A stretch of 64,000 nt of DNA from Thiobaca trueperi. Its GTDB lineage: Bacteria; Pseudomonadota; Gammaproteobacteria; Chromatiales; Chromatiaceae. The DNA lies in NCBI RefSeq assembly GCF_004342175.1, contig NZ_SMAO01000001.1, positions 248,001 to 312,000 of the forward strand, in the 5' to 3' direction. Both the position numbers and the translations under genes were made by a program. Each line of letters starts with the position of its first letter. The stretch's first letter is position 1. Below, piece by piece: positions 56,401-63,606 of the stretch. The notes under the pieces are model-generated. The model saw only the letters and a list, made by a program, of their open reading frames with translations, was not told the DNA's origin and did not search any database.

Positions 56401-58372
56401 CCTCGGTCAGCCCGGCGCGCTCCATCAACGGCGAGGCCGCAAAGAAGGCGCCCTGGAAGGCGTTGCCCTGCATACGGAACTGCAACTCGGGATCGGACGC
56501 CTCTTCGCGGGCGATTTTGAAGCCGTCGATGTAGAAGACGCGGATCTCGCGCTCGATCATGAAGCGGCGCGCGGCGGGCGGGAAGCTCATCCACACCTGT
56601 TCGGGGTCGGTCAGGCTGGACTGGATGACGAAGGCGCCGCCGCGATCCAGACCGGACAGCGGATTGGAGTGGGTGAAGACATTGGGATCCGGGCTCAGGA
56701 CCACATCGACATAGGTGTATTCGCAGTTGAGCCGGATCGGCTCGGGCGCGGCGGAGAGGAAATAGGTCGTCGGCTGGCCTTTCTTCTCCGAGCCGTATTT
56801 GGGGTTGGCGCGGATGTCGAAACCCAGCAGATCATAGAGGGTCATCGCCAGATTCTTGCCGGTGGTCACCGCACCCCAGCCGCCGACCGAGTGCATGCGC
56901 ACCGTGACCGCACCCTTGGGCAGCAGGTTGGGATTTTCGCTGCCGCGCAGCGCCAGTTCGCCAAGACGCGGATAGGCGTCCTTGAGCTGCTGGATGCGGA
57001 TCTCGTCCTTGGGGTCGGTCGCTTCACGCAGGAAATCAATCGACAGATAGAAGAATTTGCGCTGCGGTCCATCGGGCAGCATGTTCTCGATCGCTGCGAT
57101 CACACCCTCGGGCTGGAGATCGCGCGACCCCAGGCCATAGCAGCCGGAATAGAGTCGCGGCATCTCGCCTGCTTTGTAGGTCGGATACTGCGGATAGGGC
57201 AGCGCCTCGCCCTTGCCGGCCATGCCGTTTTCCAGGCATTTGGTCAGCGCCGCGCGGATCTCGCACATGATCGGCAGATCCTCGGCCAGCGGCTGATCGG
57301 TGCGCTCCAGGATGGCGACGCCCTTCCGGCCCTGGAGCAGACGCGCGATGAGATCGCCGGGGAAGGGCCGGAACATGGTGAGATTGACCACGCCGACCTT
57401 GAGTTTGCGGGTCTCGCGCAGATAATCGGCGACCGCCTCGGCCTGGGTGATGAGACTGCCCTGACCGATGAGCAGATACTCGGCATCCTCGCAGCGATAA
57501 CCGCTGGCGCGCTGATAACGCCGTCCGGTCAGTGCGGCATATTCGTCCATCACCTGATCGGCGATCTCTTCGATGTGGTCGAAGAAATAGGGACGCTGCG
57601 CAGCGACCGCCTGCATGTAGGCGTCCTGGTTCTGCACCGTACCCGACGAGACCGGATGGTCCACGTCCCACACCAGCGGCACACGCCGACGGGTCGGGCC
57701 ATAGACCAGACGCTGGGCCGGGGTCGGGCACTCGATGATGTCGTCCGGACGCCCGCAGAATTCGGCGATGAGTGCGCGCTCAGGCACCATCAGCGGTTCG
57801 ATCAGATGCGTGGTCAGAAAACCGTCCTGGCCGACCGCCGCCGGGGTCAGGGTCAGTTCAGCGATCTTGCGGGCGATCAGATTGAGGTCAGCGGCCTCCT
57901 GGGCATTCTTGCCGAAGACCTGGAAAAAACCGGTGTCGTCGATGCAGTGATAATCGTCGTGGGCGCAATGGACGTTCAGACTCGCCTTGGTGATGGCGCG
58001 CGAGCCGATGTTGAGCACATAGGGCAGACGCTTGCCGACGGCGGCATAGAGCGACTCGTGCATGAAGGCCACGCCCTGTGCCGAGGAGAAATTGGTCGCG
58101 CGCAGCCCGGTCATGGACATGCCGGCGGTCACGGCGGCAGCGGCGTGCTCGGACTCGGGTTCGACGAAGATCAGCGGATTGCCCGAGATGTTGAGATGCC
58201 CGTTGGCGATCTCCTCGGCCCAGTATTCGCCCATCTGGGTGGACGGCGTGATCGGATAGGCGCCAGCGGCATCGGACGCCTCGCGCTCGCAGAGGATGAC
58301 GGCGGTGTTCCCGTCCATCGCCATACGGGTGCCAGGATACTTGAACTGCTTGTCGTCTTTCTTGCCGAACAT
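53462..58372 (-). CDS. nifJ: Pyruvate:ferredoxin (flavodoxin) oxidoreductase, extended form
   Basis: A 1636-residue protein that oxidises pyruvate and CoA to acetyl-CoA, CO2 and reduced ferredoxin. Domains in order: pyrimidine-binding alpha (about 15-430, GAYPITPSTQMGEYWAEE), gamma (about 485-680), two 4Fe-4S motifs with Cys 787/790/793/797 and 924/927/930/934, then the ThDP domain with CMGCGE (1002-1007), GDGAMYDIG (1219-1227) and NTGGQSC (1253-1259). Typical NifJ has about 1170-1230 residues; here about 130 residues separate the two clusters, the ThDP domain has an insert at about 1020-1110, and after a Gly/Asn-rich linker (1531-1552) a C-terminal ferredoxin domain is fused (Cys 1565/1568/1571 and 1607/1611). 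Confidence 0.94.
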   Translation of the reverse strand: MFGKKDDKQFKYPGTRMAMDGNTAVILCEREASDAAGAYPITPSTQMGEYWAEEIANGHLNISGNPLIFVEPESEHAAAAVTAGMSMTGLRATNFSSAQGVAFMHESLYAAVGKRLPYVLNIGSRAITKASLNVHCAHDDYHCIDDTGFFQVFGKNAQEAADLNLIARKIAELTLTPAAVGQDGFLTTHLIEPLMVPERALIAEFCGRPDDIIECPTPAQRLVYGPTRRRVPLVWDVDHPVSSGTVQNQDAYMQAVAAQRPYFFDHIEEIADQVMDEYAALTGRRYQRASGYRCEDAEYLLIGQGSLITQAEAVADYLRETRKLKVGVVNLTMFRPFPGDLIARLLQGRKGVAILERTDQPLAEDLPIMCEIRAALTKCLENGMAGKGEALPYPQYPTYKAGEMPRLYSGCYGLGSRDLQPEGVIAAIENMLPDGPQRKFFYLSIDFLREATDPKDEIRIQQLKDAYPRLGELALRGSENPNLLPKGAVTVRMHSVGGWGAVTTGKNLAMTLYDLLGFDIRANPKYGSEKKGQPTTYFLSAAPEPIRLNCEYTYVDVVLSPDPNVFTHSNPLSGLDRGGAFVIQSSLTDPEQVWMSFPPAARRFMIEREIRVFYIDGFKIAREEASDPELQFRMQGNAFQGAFFAASPLMERAGLTEAGLFAAMEEQIRAKFGGKGERVVQDNLRIVRRGFDEIVEITEKPIIGGQLMPRQEVGLPVMLKALPEGDGGVTDVHRFWEQTGAFYATGRGSDNLADPQMALSLMPASTGVYRDMTQIRFSYPKFVPENCTACGNCFSVCPDSAIPGLVNKISDVFATAIARVERGMPTQHLRRETRNVEKRLRELVEGAGESADLRLLMDQAVLETLAAFAGEPEQKTVMEQEFGLLMQALGDYQFAITKPYWTNREKKQKGSGGLFSITVNPYTCKGCMECIEVCGDGALIDEPQTDASIRQMQSRWGMWLDLPTTDPDFIRIENLDDKVGALETLLLDKTSYQSMVSGDGSCMGCGEKTAIHLFTATVTALMQPRVRRHVAEIEDLINRLETHVRLKLAASMDLSDSAAIAKAVQTHQDGDLTLSSLSAELEGRHAQPVDPDWLRWVTGLLDKLRHLRAQYVSPQPRASLGFVNATGCSSVWGATFPYNPYPFPWSNNLFQDAPSMALGLFEGHMRRMGEGFKAIRQARLELEGRFKPSDPQSSLTYFGWKDFSDEEWHLCPPVVAVGGDGAMYDIGFQNLSRALMTGHPVKILVLDTQAYSNTGGQSCTSGFIGQVADMAPYGKQWKGKTEIRKEMGLIGMAHRTSFVLSSSASHLTHLLEGYIDGINSRRPALFNIYTSCQPEHGIGDDMSNRHARMAVESRAYPLFTYNPDLGASFEECCSIAGNPEPDRDWISWTLKYTNDKGEPAAMEVPFTFADFAMTEGRFRKHFRKAPPETWNDAMIPLAEFLDLDEDGRDGRYPYIWGVDAKNRLMRVLVAQELVLSCEERRGFWTQLRGLCGGLNRVDVEQVRNEAKAEMAQKLTASLLAMAGGDLAALAGGNGHGGNGVAAGANGSGNGSSADWEAVWVETPECTACDECININPSIFRYNGDKKIEIANPKAGSFKDIVKAAEKCSAECIHPGTPWNPAEADVDKLLKRAAKYQ

Positions 58373-58461
58373 GGGCCTTTATCTCGTGTTGAACCTTCAT
58401 GACGCCAGCCTTGAAAATAGATCGGGCAAAGGCGCAAAGGGGATTTTTATCAGTCGTCAGA

Positions 58462-58655
58462 TTTAAACCGCATCCAACGCGACATGCGTCATTTTCAATT
58501 TGCGTTTAGCTCTGTAGATGTCACCAGCGTCAGTGGGACGCAGTTTAAAATCTCATATTATTTAATACCTTAAACCGCGCCGACTCCGACAGTCATTGAG
58601 TCTGCCGCGGCCAAATCTGATCAAAAAATCACATACCGTGCTGGGCGCGGTTTAA
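58462..58655. repeat. TTAAACCGCG composite repeat, doublet 5
   Basis: Module 58462-58549 (TTTAAACCGCATCC to GGACGCAGTTTAAA, subfamily C) is joined by linker 58550-58569 (ATCTCATATTATTTAATACC) to module 58570-58655 (TTAAACCGCGCC to GGCGCGGTTTAA, subfamily A reversed). It occupies most of the rnfB-nifJ gap and its right end supplies the rnfB TAA stop. Confidence 0.87.
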
Positions 58656-59512
58656 GCTGACAGCGCTTTCTTACGGACAACCTTGCGGGCATCCCGACCT
58701 TTTTCGACACGTCCCGACTCCAGCCAGACGATGGCGCCGGTCGGACAGCGTTCGAGCGCCACCCTGGAGGCGAGGTCGTTCTTGGTGTAATCAATGACGG
58801 CCAGACCGTCCTGGATCTGGATCAGCCCTTCTGGCGAATCCTGGGCGCAGCGTCCGCAGGCGGTGCAGGCCACTTCGCAATGCTGTTCGGCCAGTGCGCC
58901 GAACTCGGGATTTTTGCAGGCGATCCAGAGACGATGACTGAGCGGCTCAATGCTCAGGAGATCCTTCGGGCAATGGGTCACGCAATCGCCGCAGGCGGTG
59001 CAGCGATCCTCGTCGATTACCGGCAACCCCTGAGCATTCATCCTGATGGCGGCGAATTTGCATGCCTTTTCGCAATCGCCAAAGCCGAGACAGCCCCAGG
59101 CGCAGCCACGTCCGCCGCCAGCGACCAGTGCAGCGGCGCGACAGGATGGAATGCCACGATACGTCGCCCGCACATGGGCAACATTGCCGCCGCCAGCGCA
59201 GGCCAGACGCGCAACCCGCTTTTCATCCACCCCCAGATCGACGCCCAGAAAATCGGCGATGACCTGATTCAGCGACGAGGAATTGGCCGTGCAGCGCGAA
59301 GGCTCGATCTCACGCTTCACCAGCAGCTCAGCAAAGGGGCGACAGCCGGCCGTCCCACAGGCGCCGCAGTTGGCCTTGGGCAGCAGATCCTCGACCTGAT
59401 CGATGCGGGGATCTTCATAGACATACAGCCGTCGGTTCGCCATAACGAGCATCAGGGCGAGCAGCAGGCCGAGCGCTGCCATGAAACCAACGGCAGTGAG
59501 GATGGTTGCCAT
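58652..59512 (-). CDS. rnfB: Rnf complex subunit RnfB, anaerobe-type
   Basis: A 286-residue Fe-S subunit. An N-terminal membrane segment is followed by an NCGACGTAGCRPFAEL cluster motif near residue 48, a CAWGCLGFGDCEKACKFAAI motif, and two ferredoxin sites (CTACGDCVTHCP, CTACGRCAQDSP). The size and the extra motif resemble RnfB of clostridia and Bacteroidetes (about 280-330 residues) more than the roughly 190-residue E. coli RsxB. It lies upstream of nifJ on the same strand, separated by a repeat doublet that supplies its stop codon. Confidence 0.9.
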   Translation of the reverse strand: MATILTAVGFMAALGLLLALMLVMANRRLYVYEDPRIDQVEDLLPKANCGACGTAGCRPFAELLVKREIEPSRCTANSSSLNQVIADFLGVDLGVDEKRVARLACAGGGNVAHVRATYRGIPSCRAAALVAGGGRGCAWGCLGFGDCEKACKFAAIRMNAQGLPVIDEDRCTACGDCVTHCPKDLLSIEPLSHRLWIACKNPEFGALAEQHCEVACTACGRCAQDSPEGLIQIQDGLAVIDYTKNDLASRVALERCPTGAIVWLESGRVEKGRDARKVVRKKALSA

Positions 59513-59735
59513 AAAAACTGCAAATCCGGAAAAAAGCGGTCAGGGGAGTCGGGATTCAGGAAGGGAACCACTCGCCCAGGTCAGGCGTCCCGAAGGGTGT
59601 GACAGGATCGCTGCAAAAGAGGATCGCGTTGGCGGCGCCAGAAAAATTAAGGCTACTTTACCGAACGATGATCGTTTGATGCTCCTGAATATTTCAATCG
59701 TTAACATTAAAAGAGATAAGCTTATTGCTTTCGGA

Positions 59736-60602
59736 TCATTCGAATCCCTCGACCACCTTCGTCACCAGCCCGGTCGCCAGGGCGTCAGACAGCGAAATCA
59801 GCAGGATCTGATTGTTCGGAACCGAGGCGGCGGCGATGGCGACATCCGCATCGATGCCCATCTCGCGCAGATAGCGGAAGGAATCGGCGACATAGAGCTG
59901 ACCGCCTTCGTGACTGCTGTAACGGCTCGGCACCCGGCTCTGATGGATGCCGAGCCTGGCGTTCTGCGTCACATAACGCTCGACCCCGCCCGCCAGCACA
60001 TCGACACAGGCCGAGGTGCAGGCCCGATCAACCGCCGTGCGCAGTCCATTCACCCGCAGAAAACGACCCAGCTCACGCGCCTCATGAACCGAGCCGCCGG
60101 GGCTGTTGATGACCAGCCCGATGGCCCGGCGCCGGTTCAGTTCGGCGATGGTCTGCGCCGCGAATCCGGGAGCGATCTCGGCACCATCGATCCGCAGCCA
60201 GGCGGTGCGCGGCTGACCGTCGGGCTCAAACCGAACCAGGGCTGAAGTCACCCCGGTGTCGTCAGCCAGACGCTCACAGGCCTCGACCGCCCGCGCGATC
60301 AGCGCCAGACCGCGCGATTGATAGACCTGAATCAACCGATTGGCGCGCGCGACGACCGCCCCCAACGGATAGCCATATTGATTCGTGGCGGCGATGACAG
60401 TGGTGTCGGTCGTCGCCACATCGTTCGTCTGACCGACCCGGAGCAGATGACAGGCAGCGATGGTCGAGAGCTGTTCGTCCCGATTGACGCCCGGTACCGC
60501 AGCGGTCGGGGCGGGCGTCGGCCCATCCCGACTGACCGGCGTGCAGCCGGACAGCGCGAGCGCCGTCAGCAGGACGATCAGCCTGATGCGCAAGCGCCGC
60601 AT
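59736..60602 (-). CDS. ClpP/crotonase-fold lipoprotein (periplasmic SDH-type protease-like)
   Basis: A 288-residue lipoprotein (lipobox LALSGC, Cys20). VINSPGGSVHEARELGRFLR near residue 164 and CTSACVDVLAGG near 195, with Ser in the latter as the probable nucleophile, match the ClpP/SppA-like periplasmic proteins (DUF-type, often near envelope genes). The catalytic status is inferred. It lies 6 bp after the hisHF gene on the same strand, so the two may be co-transcribed. Confidence 0.7.
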   Translation of the reverse strand: MRRLRIRLIVLLTALALSGCTPVSRDGPTPAPTAAVPGVNRDEQLSTIAACHLLRVGQTNDVATTDTTVIAATNQYGYPLGAVVARANRLIQVYQSRGLALIARAVEACERLADDTGVTSALVRFEPDGQPRTAWLRIDGAEIAPGFAAQTIAELNRRRAIGLVINSPGGSVHEARELGRFLRVNGLRTAVDRACTSACVDVLAGGVERYVTQNARLGIHQSRVPSRYSSHEGGQLYVADSFRYLREMGIDADVAIAAASVPNNQILLISLSDALATGLVTKVVEGFE

Positions 60603-60608
60603 CGCCCG

Positions 60609-62198
60609 TCAGAGCCGGGTTTCGATCCCCTGCTCGCGCAGATAGGATTTGACGGCCTGGATGGGCACCTCGCGCCGATGGAAGATCCCGGCAGCCAGCG
60701 CGGCCTCGACCCCGGTGGCGGCGAAGACCTCGGCGAAATGTTCCACACAGCCCGCGCCGCTGGAGGCAATGACCGGGATGCTCACCGCCTCGCTGACGGC
60801 GCGGATCAGTTCCAGATCGAAACCGGCGCCGGTGCCGTCGCGGTCGATGGAGTTCAGCAGGATCTCGCCCGCGCCCAGATCCTCGCAGGCCCGTGCCAGT
60901 TCGACGGCATCGACATCCCGACCCTCGCGACCGCCTTTGACGGTGCACTGGAACCAGCAATAACCCTCGCCGCCGGGTCCGGGCGTGATCGTGGCAACGG
61001 TTTGGTGGCGCGTCGCGTCGGGCGAAGACACATAGACCCGGCGCGGATCAATCGAGATCACGACCGCCTGATTGCCGTAGACCCGGGCGATCTGCTCAAT
61101 GGCGCTGGTGCCATCCTTGACGCCGCCGGACGCCAGATAGCGTTCAACGGTCTCCACTGCATCCGAGCCGATGGAAATCTTGTCCGCGCCCGAGCGGAAA
61201 TATTCGTCGGCCACGTCCAGCGCCGAATACGCCCTGCCCTGCCCGTCCGTAAAGGCGCGGATGCCGCCGCCGATGGTCAGCGGCACGAAAACCCGCTCGG
61301 AGGTGCGTCGCAGCACTTCGAGCATCGGTTGATCGGCCAGCGGGAAGTCGCGGAAGGCGGTGATGTTGAGAAAGGTGATCTCGTCCGCGCCTTCCTCGAA
61401 ATAACGCTGGGCCAGTTCGACCGGCTTGCCGAGATTGCGCACCTCACCGGCCTCACGCACATCGTATTGATCGCCCTTGGTCACCACCAGATCGCCGGCA
61501 TCGTTCGCACGCACGTCCAGACAGGCGATGATGCGCTTGGCGAAACGGGTGGATGCGGTCTGGATGAACGGCCCACAAGACCTCGCTTCCTGAGCGTCGC
61601 CAAGAAAACGATGCAGGAGTCTCAGGCCGGCAGCGCCGCTTTTCTCCGGGTGGAACTGGACCGCCGCGACATTGCCCCGCTGCACCGCACTGAGAAAAGG
61701 TTGACCGTAATCGGTGGTCGCCAGACGCCAGTCGGCATTTTCCGCGCTCGGCGCGGCACGATAGGAATGCACGAAATAGAGCTTTTCGCCCGCATAGTCG
61801 GCAAAGAGCGGCGATTCACGCTCGACCCGCACGTCGTTCCAGCCCATGTGTGGCACCGAGAGCGCCCCGGTCTCGAAGCGGCCAATGCGCCCCGGAATCA
61901 GGCCCAGACCGGCCACGCCGGGCGACTCATCGCTGCCCTCGAAGAGCGTCTGCAAACCGATGCAGATGCCGAGAAAGGGCCGGTCAGCCGCCAGGTATTC
62001 CTTGAGCGGCTCGACATAGCCGAGCCGGTGCAGACGTTCCATGGCCGCGCCGAAGGCACCGACACCGGGAAAGATCAGGCGTTCGGCCTTGAGAATATCT
62101 TCGGGCCGCTCGATCTCGGTGAGCGAGAAGCCAAGCGCCTGAACGGCATTGCGCAGACTGCGGACATTGCCCGCGCCATAGTCGAGAAGCGAAATCAT
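60609..62198 (-). CDS. hisHF: Bifunctional imidazole glycerol phosphate synthase (HisH-HisF fusion)
   Basis: A single 529-residue frame containing both halves. Residues 1-205 are the HisH glutamine amidotransferase: GICIGLQTL with nucleophile C79, and FHPEKS with H183/E185. Residues about 218-529 are the HisF cyclase: IACLDV with D228, TIGGGIRAF and LLNSIDRDG. The cyclase contains inserts found in eukaryotic HIS7 (FTDGQGRAYSALDVADEYF, SIDPRRVYVSSPD) and absent from separate bacterial HisF (about 255 residues). It makes IGP and AICAR in histidine and purine synthesis. No other his gene is adjacent. Confidence 0.9.
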   Translation of the reverse strand: MISLLDYGAGNVRSLRNAVQALGFSLTEIERPEDILKAERLIFPGVGAFGAAMERLHRLGYVEPLKEYLAADRPFLGICIGLQTLFEGSDESPGVAGLGLIPGRIGRFETGALSVPHMGWNDVRVERESPLFADYAGEKLYFVHSYRAAPSAENADWRLATTDYGQPFLSAVQRGNVAAVQFHPEKSGAAGLRLLHRFLGDAQEARSCGPFIQTASTRFAKRIIACLDVRANDAGDLVVTKGDQYDVREAGEVRNLGKPVELAQRYFEEGADEITFLNITAFRDFPLADQPMLEVLRRTSERVFVPLTIGGGIRAFTDGQGRAYSALDVADEYFRSGADKISIGSDAVETVERYLASGGVKDGTSAIEQIARVYGNQAVVISIDPRRVYVSSPDATRHQTVATITPGPGGEGYCWFQCTVKGGREGRDVDAVELARACEDLGAGEILLNSIDRDGTGAGFDLELIRAVSEAVSIPVIASSGAGCVEHFAEVFAATGVEAALAAGIFHRREVPIQAVKSYLREQGIETRL

Positions 62199-62545
62199 AC
62201 GTCGAGTCCGAGGGGTTCAATCGGTCAGCGGAGCGTCCGGACAAACATCGGACGCACGGGGTTCAGAAACTTGGTTTAGTTTAGCGCCAACCAGCCGTTG
62301 GATTCAGTCTTTCCGCGTCAGACGCCGCTCCGACAGGCGAGGTGTCGGAATTCGCCAAACTGGAACAACTATCACAGTTATGAGACTGTTTTTGTCTCAC
62401 CATACGGACACGAAAGCGGCATGCGGCAAAATAAATCGTTGCAATCCAAAAACCTGTCATATCGGCTTGATCTTTGCCTTTAAATGCTGATACGTGGCTT
62501 GCAGACCCGACCCTGGCACATTCAAATTCCATTGAGGCCAAATCC
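62199..62545. other. Divergent intergenic region
   Basis: 347 bp between the start of hisHF and the start of the PEP-CTERM gene; no gene seen. It holds short inverted repeats: CGTCCG-GACAAACAT-CGGACG near 62234-62254, and TGAGAC-TGTTTTT-GTCTCA near 62379-62397. The latter may be an operator or terminator for the PEP-CTERM gene. No convincing sigma70 or sigma54 promoter was found. Confidence 0.5.
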
Positions 62546-63193
62546 ATGACATCCAAAACACTCGCCTGGCTGATTCCATTGGCGGGGGCTGTTTTCATGG
62601 CCTCTGCACAGGCCGCCACCCTCGAAATCTATACGGACAGGTCTGCTTGGGCATCCAAGACCGGCGCCTTTGCGACCGAAACCTTCGATGACAGTCCGCT
62701 CGACAATGGCCTGAAACTCACATCGACACAAGGCAGAGTCGCGCAGGGAATATGGCAGGATGTTCTCTCTCAGGATATCTATGGCAATGAACTCAGCAAC
62801 ACCCGATTCAGCTTTGCGGATGGTGTCACGAGCATCGGCGGCGACTGGGATACGCGGCCAGCCGGTCATGGCACCAAGATCTGGCTTACCCTCTTTCATG
62901 GCGCAACCCAGATTCTCTCCAGAGAGATCCCCCACATCGAAGGGTCTTTCTGGGGTCTGATCTCCGATACGGCCTTTACCGACATCGTGCTGACTTCCAG
63001 TGATGGTTCGGGAAGCCAGGAGATCTATCGCCGGGAGACCTATCATCTGGATAACTTCACTTATGGCACATCCAACGCCTCCGACAAGTTGGCGTCCGTC
63101 CCATTGCCAGCCGCCTTCTGGCTCTTCGCATCAGGTCTGCTGGGTCTGTTCAGCATCAGAAGACAAAACAGATCCCCGCGCTCCGCTCTCTGA
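62546..63193 (+). CDS. PEP-CTERM sorting-signal protein
   Basis: A 215-residue secreted protein with an N-terminal signal peptide (MTSKTLAWLIPLAGAVFMAS), a beta-rich central part and a C-terminal PEP-CTERM-like tail: VPLPAAFWLFASGLLGLFSI (proline motif then hydrophobic helix) then RRQNRS, the arginine-rich end. Such proteins are sorted by exosortase, usually in exopolysaccharide producers; no exosortase gene is in the window. GAGG lies 12 bp before the ATG. The function of the central domain is unknown. Confidence 0.85.
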   Translation: MTSKTLAWLIPLAGAVFMASAQAATLEIYTDRSAWASKTGAFATETFDDSPLDNGLKLTSTQGRVAQGIWQDVLSQDIYGNELSNTRFSFADGVTSIGGDWDTRPAGHGTKIWLTLFHGATQILSREIPHIEGSFWGLISDTAFTDIVLTSSDGSGSQEIYRRETYHLDNFTYGTSNASDKLASVPLPAAFWLFASGLLGLFSIRRQNRSPRSAL

Positions 63194-63270
63194 TCAGCAA
63201 CTCTGGAGGCAGGGAATGCCCATTGCCCGCTTGTAAAACAAATCTGCATCATGTCTGTCGGCATGGCGGC

Positions 63271-63299
63271 TGGAAATCCCGTCCTCCCGCGCTTATAGT
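63271..63299 (+). promoter_or_regulatory. Sigma70-type promoter of the glycine riboswitch-gcvT leader
   Basis: TGGAAA (63271-63276, 4 of 6) and TATAGT (63294-63299, 5 of 6) are 17 bp apart, about 15-20 bp before the first aptamer. Confidence 0.5.
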
Positions 63300-63317
63300 G
63301 CGCCCTTCGTGTCATGT

Positions 63318-63517
63318 CCCGTGGGAGAGACCGGCTGCACCAGCCGGCGCCGAAGGCGCAACACCGCCCGGAATCGCTCAGGCAAACGGACCGCGGGGAT
63401 AACGACCGACTCTGGAGAGCGGTATCGGCTGACAGATCAACCGATACCCACCGACGGGGCAGCAGCAGGAACCGCCCGGTTCTTCGCCGCAAACTCTCAG
63501 GTTTAGGACAGAGGGGC
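63318..63517 (+). promoter_or_regulatory. Tandem glycine riboswitch
   Basis: Two glycine aptamers in series, about 63318-63399 and 63408-63517. Each has the GGGAGAGA / GGAGAG-type start, a GC-rich P2 hairpin (GGCTGCACCAGCC in the first), and a late conserved segment (AATCGCTCAGGCAAACGGACC; GCCGCAAACTCTCAGG). The leader precedes gcvT by about 90 bp, the known regulatory target, and glycine binding turns the cleavage operon on. Together with the promoter at 63271 it fills the 63194-63606 gap. Confidence 0.93.
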
Positions 63518-63606
63518 GATGTCGGAGGCTTGTGCCTTCGGCGTTGTTTCGTTGTCGATGGCCCACAGGTCGCGGCGATGCCCACATCAGTCCAGCGGAG
63601 AGTCGA

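Noticed and set aside
53768-58402. A 1544-codon open frame antisense to nifJ
   Set aside because: It is the complementary-frame shadow of a high-GC gene with strong codon bias; its translation shows no domain, and the nifJ frame has all motifs.
59513-59735. Possible sigma54/NifA promoter upstream of rnfB
   Set aside because: No TGGCAC-N5-TTGC pair or TGT-N10-ACA site could be found on the minus strand; nitrogen control remains an inference only.
60609-62198. Two separate genes hisH and hisF with overlooked frameshift
   Set aside because: The frame is continuous across the junction (around 61560) without stop or frame change, and the linker is short as in HIS7.
62526-62560. Sigma54-like TGGCAC before the PEP-CTERM gene
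   Set aside because: TGGCAC is present near 62514 but no TTGC lies at the required distance.
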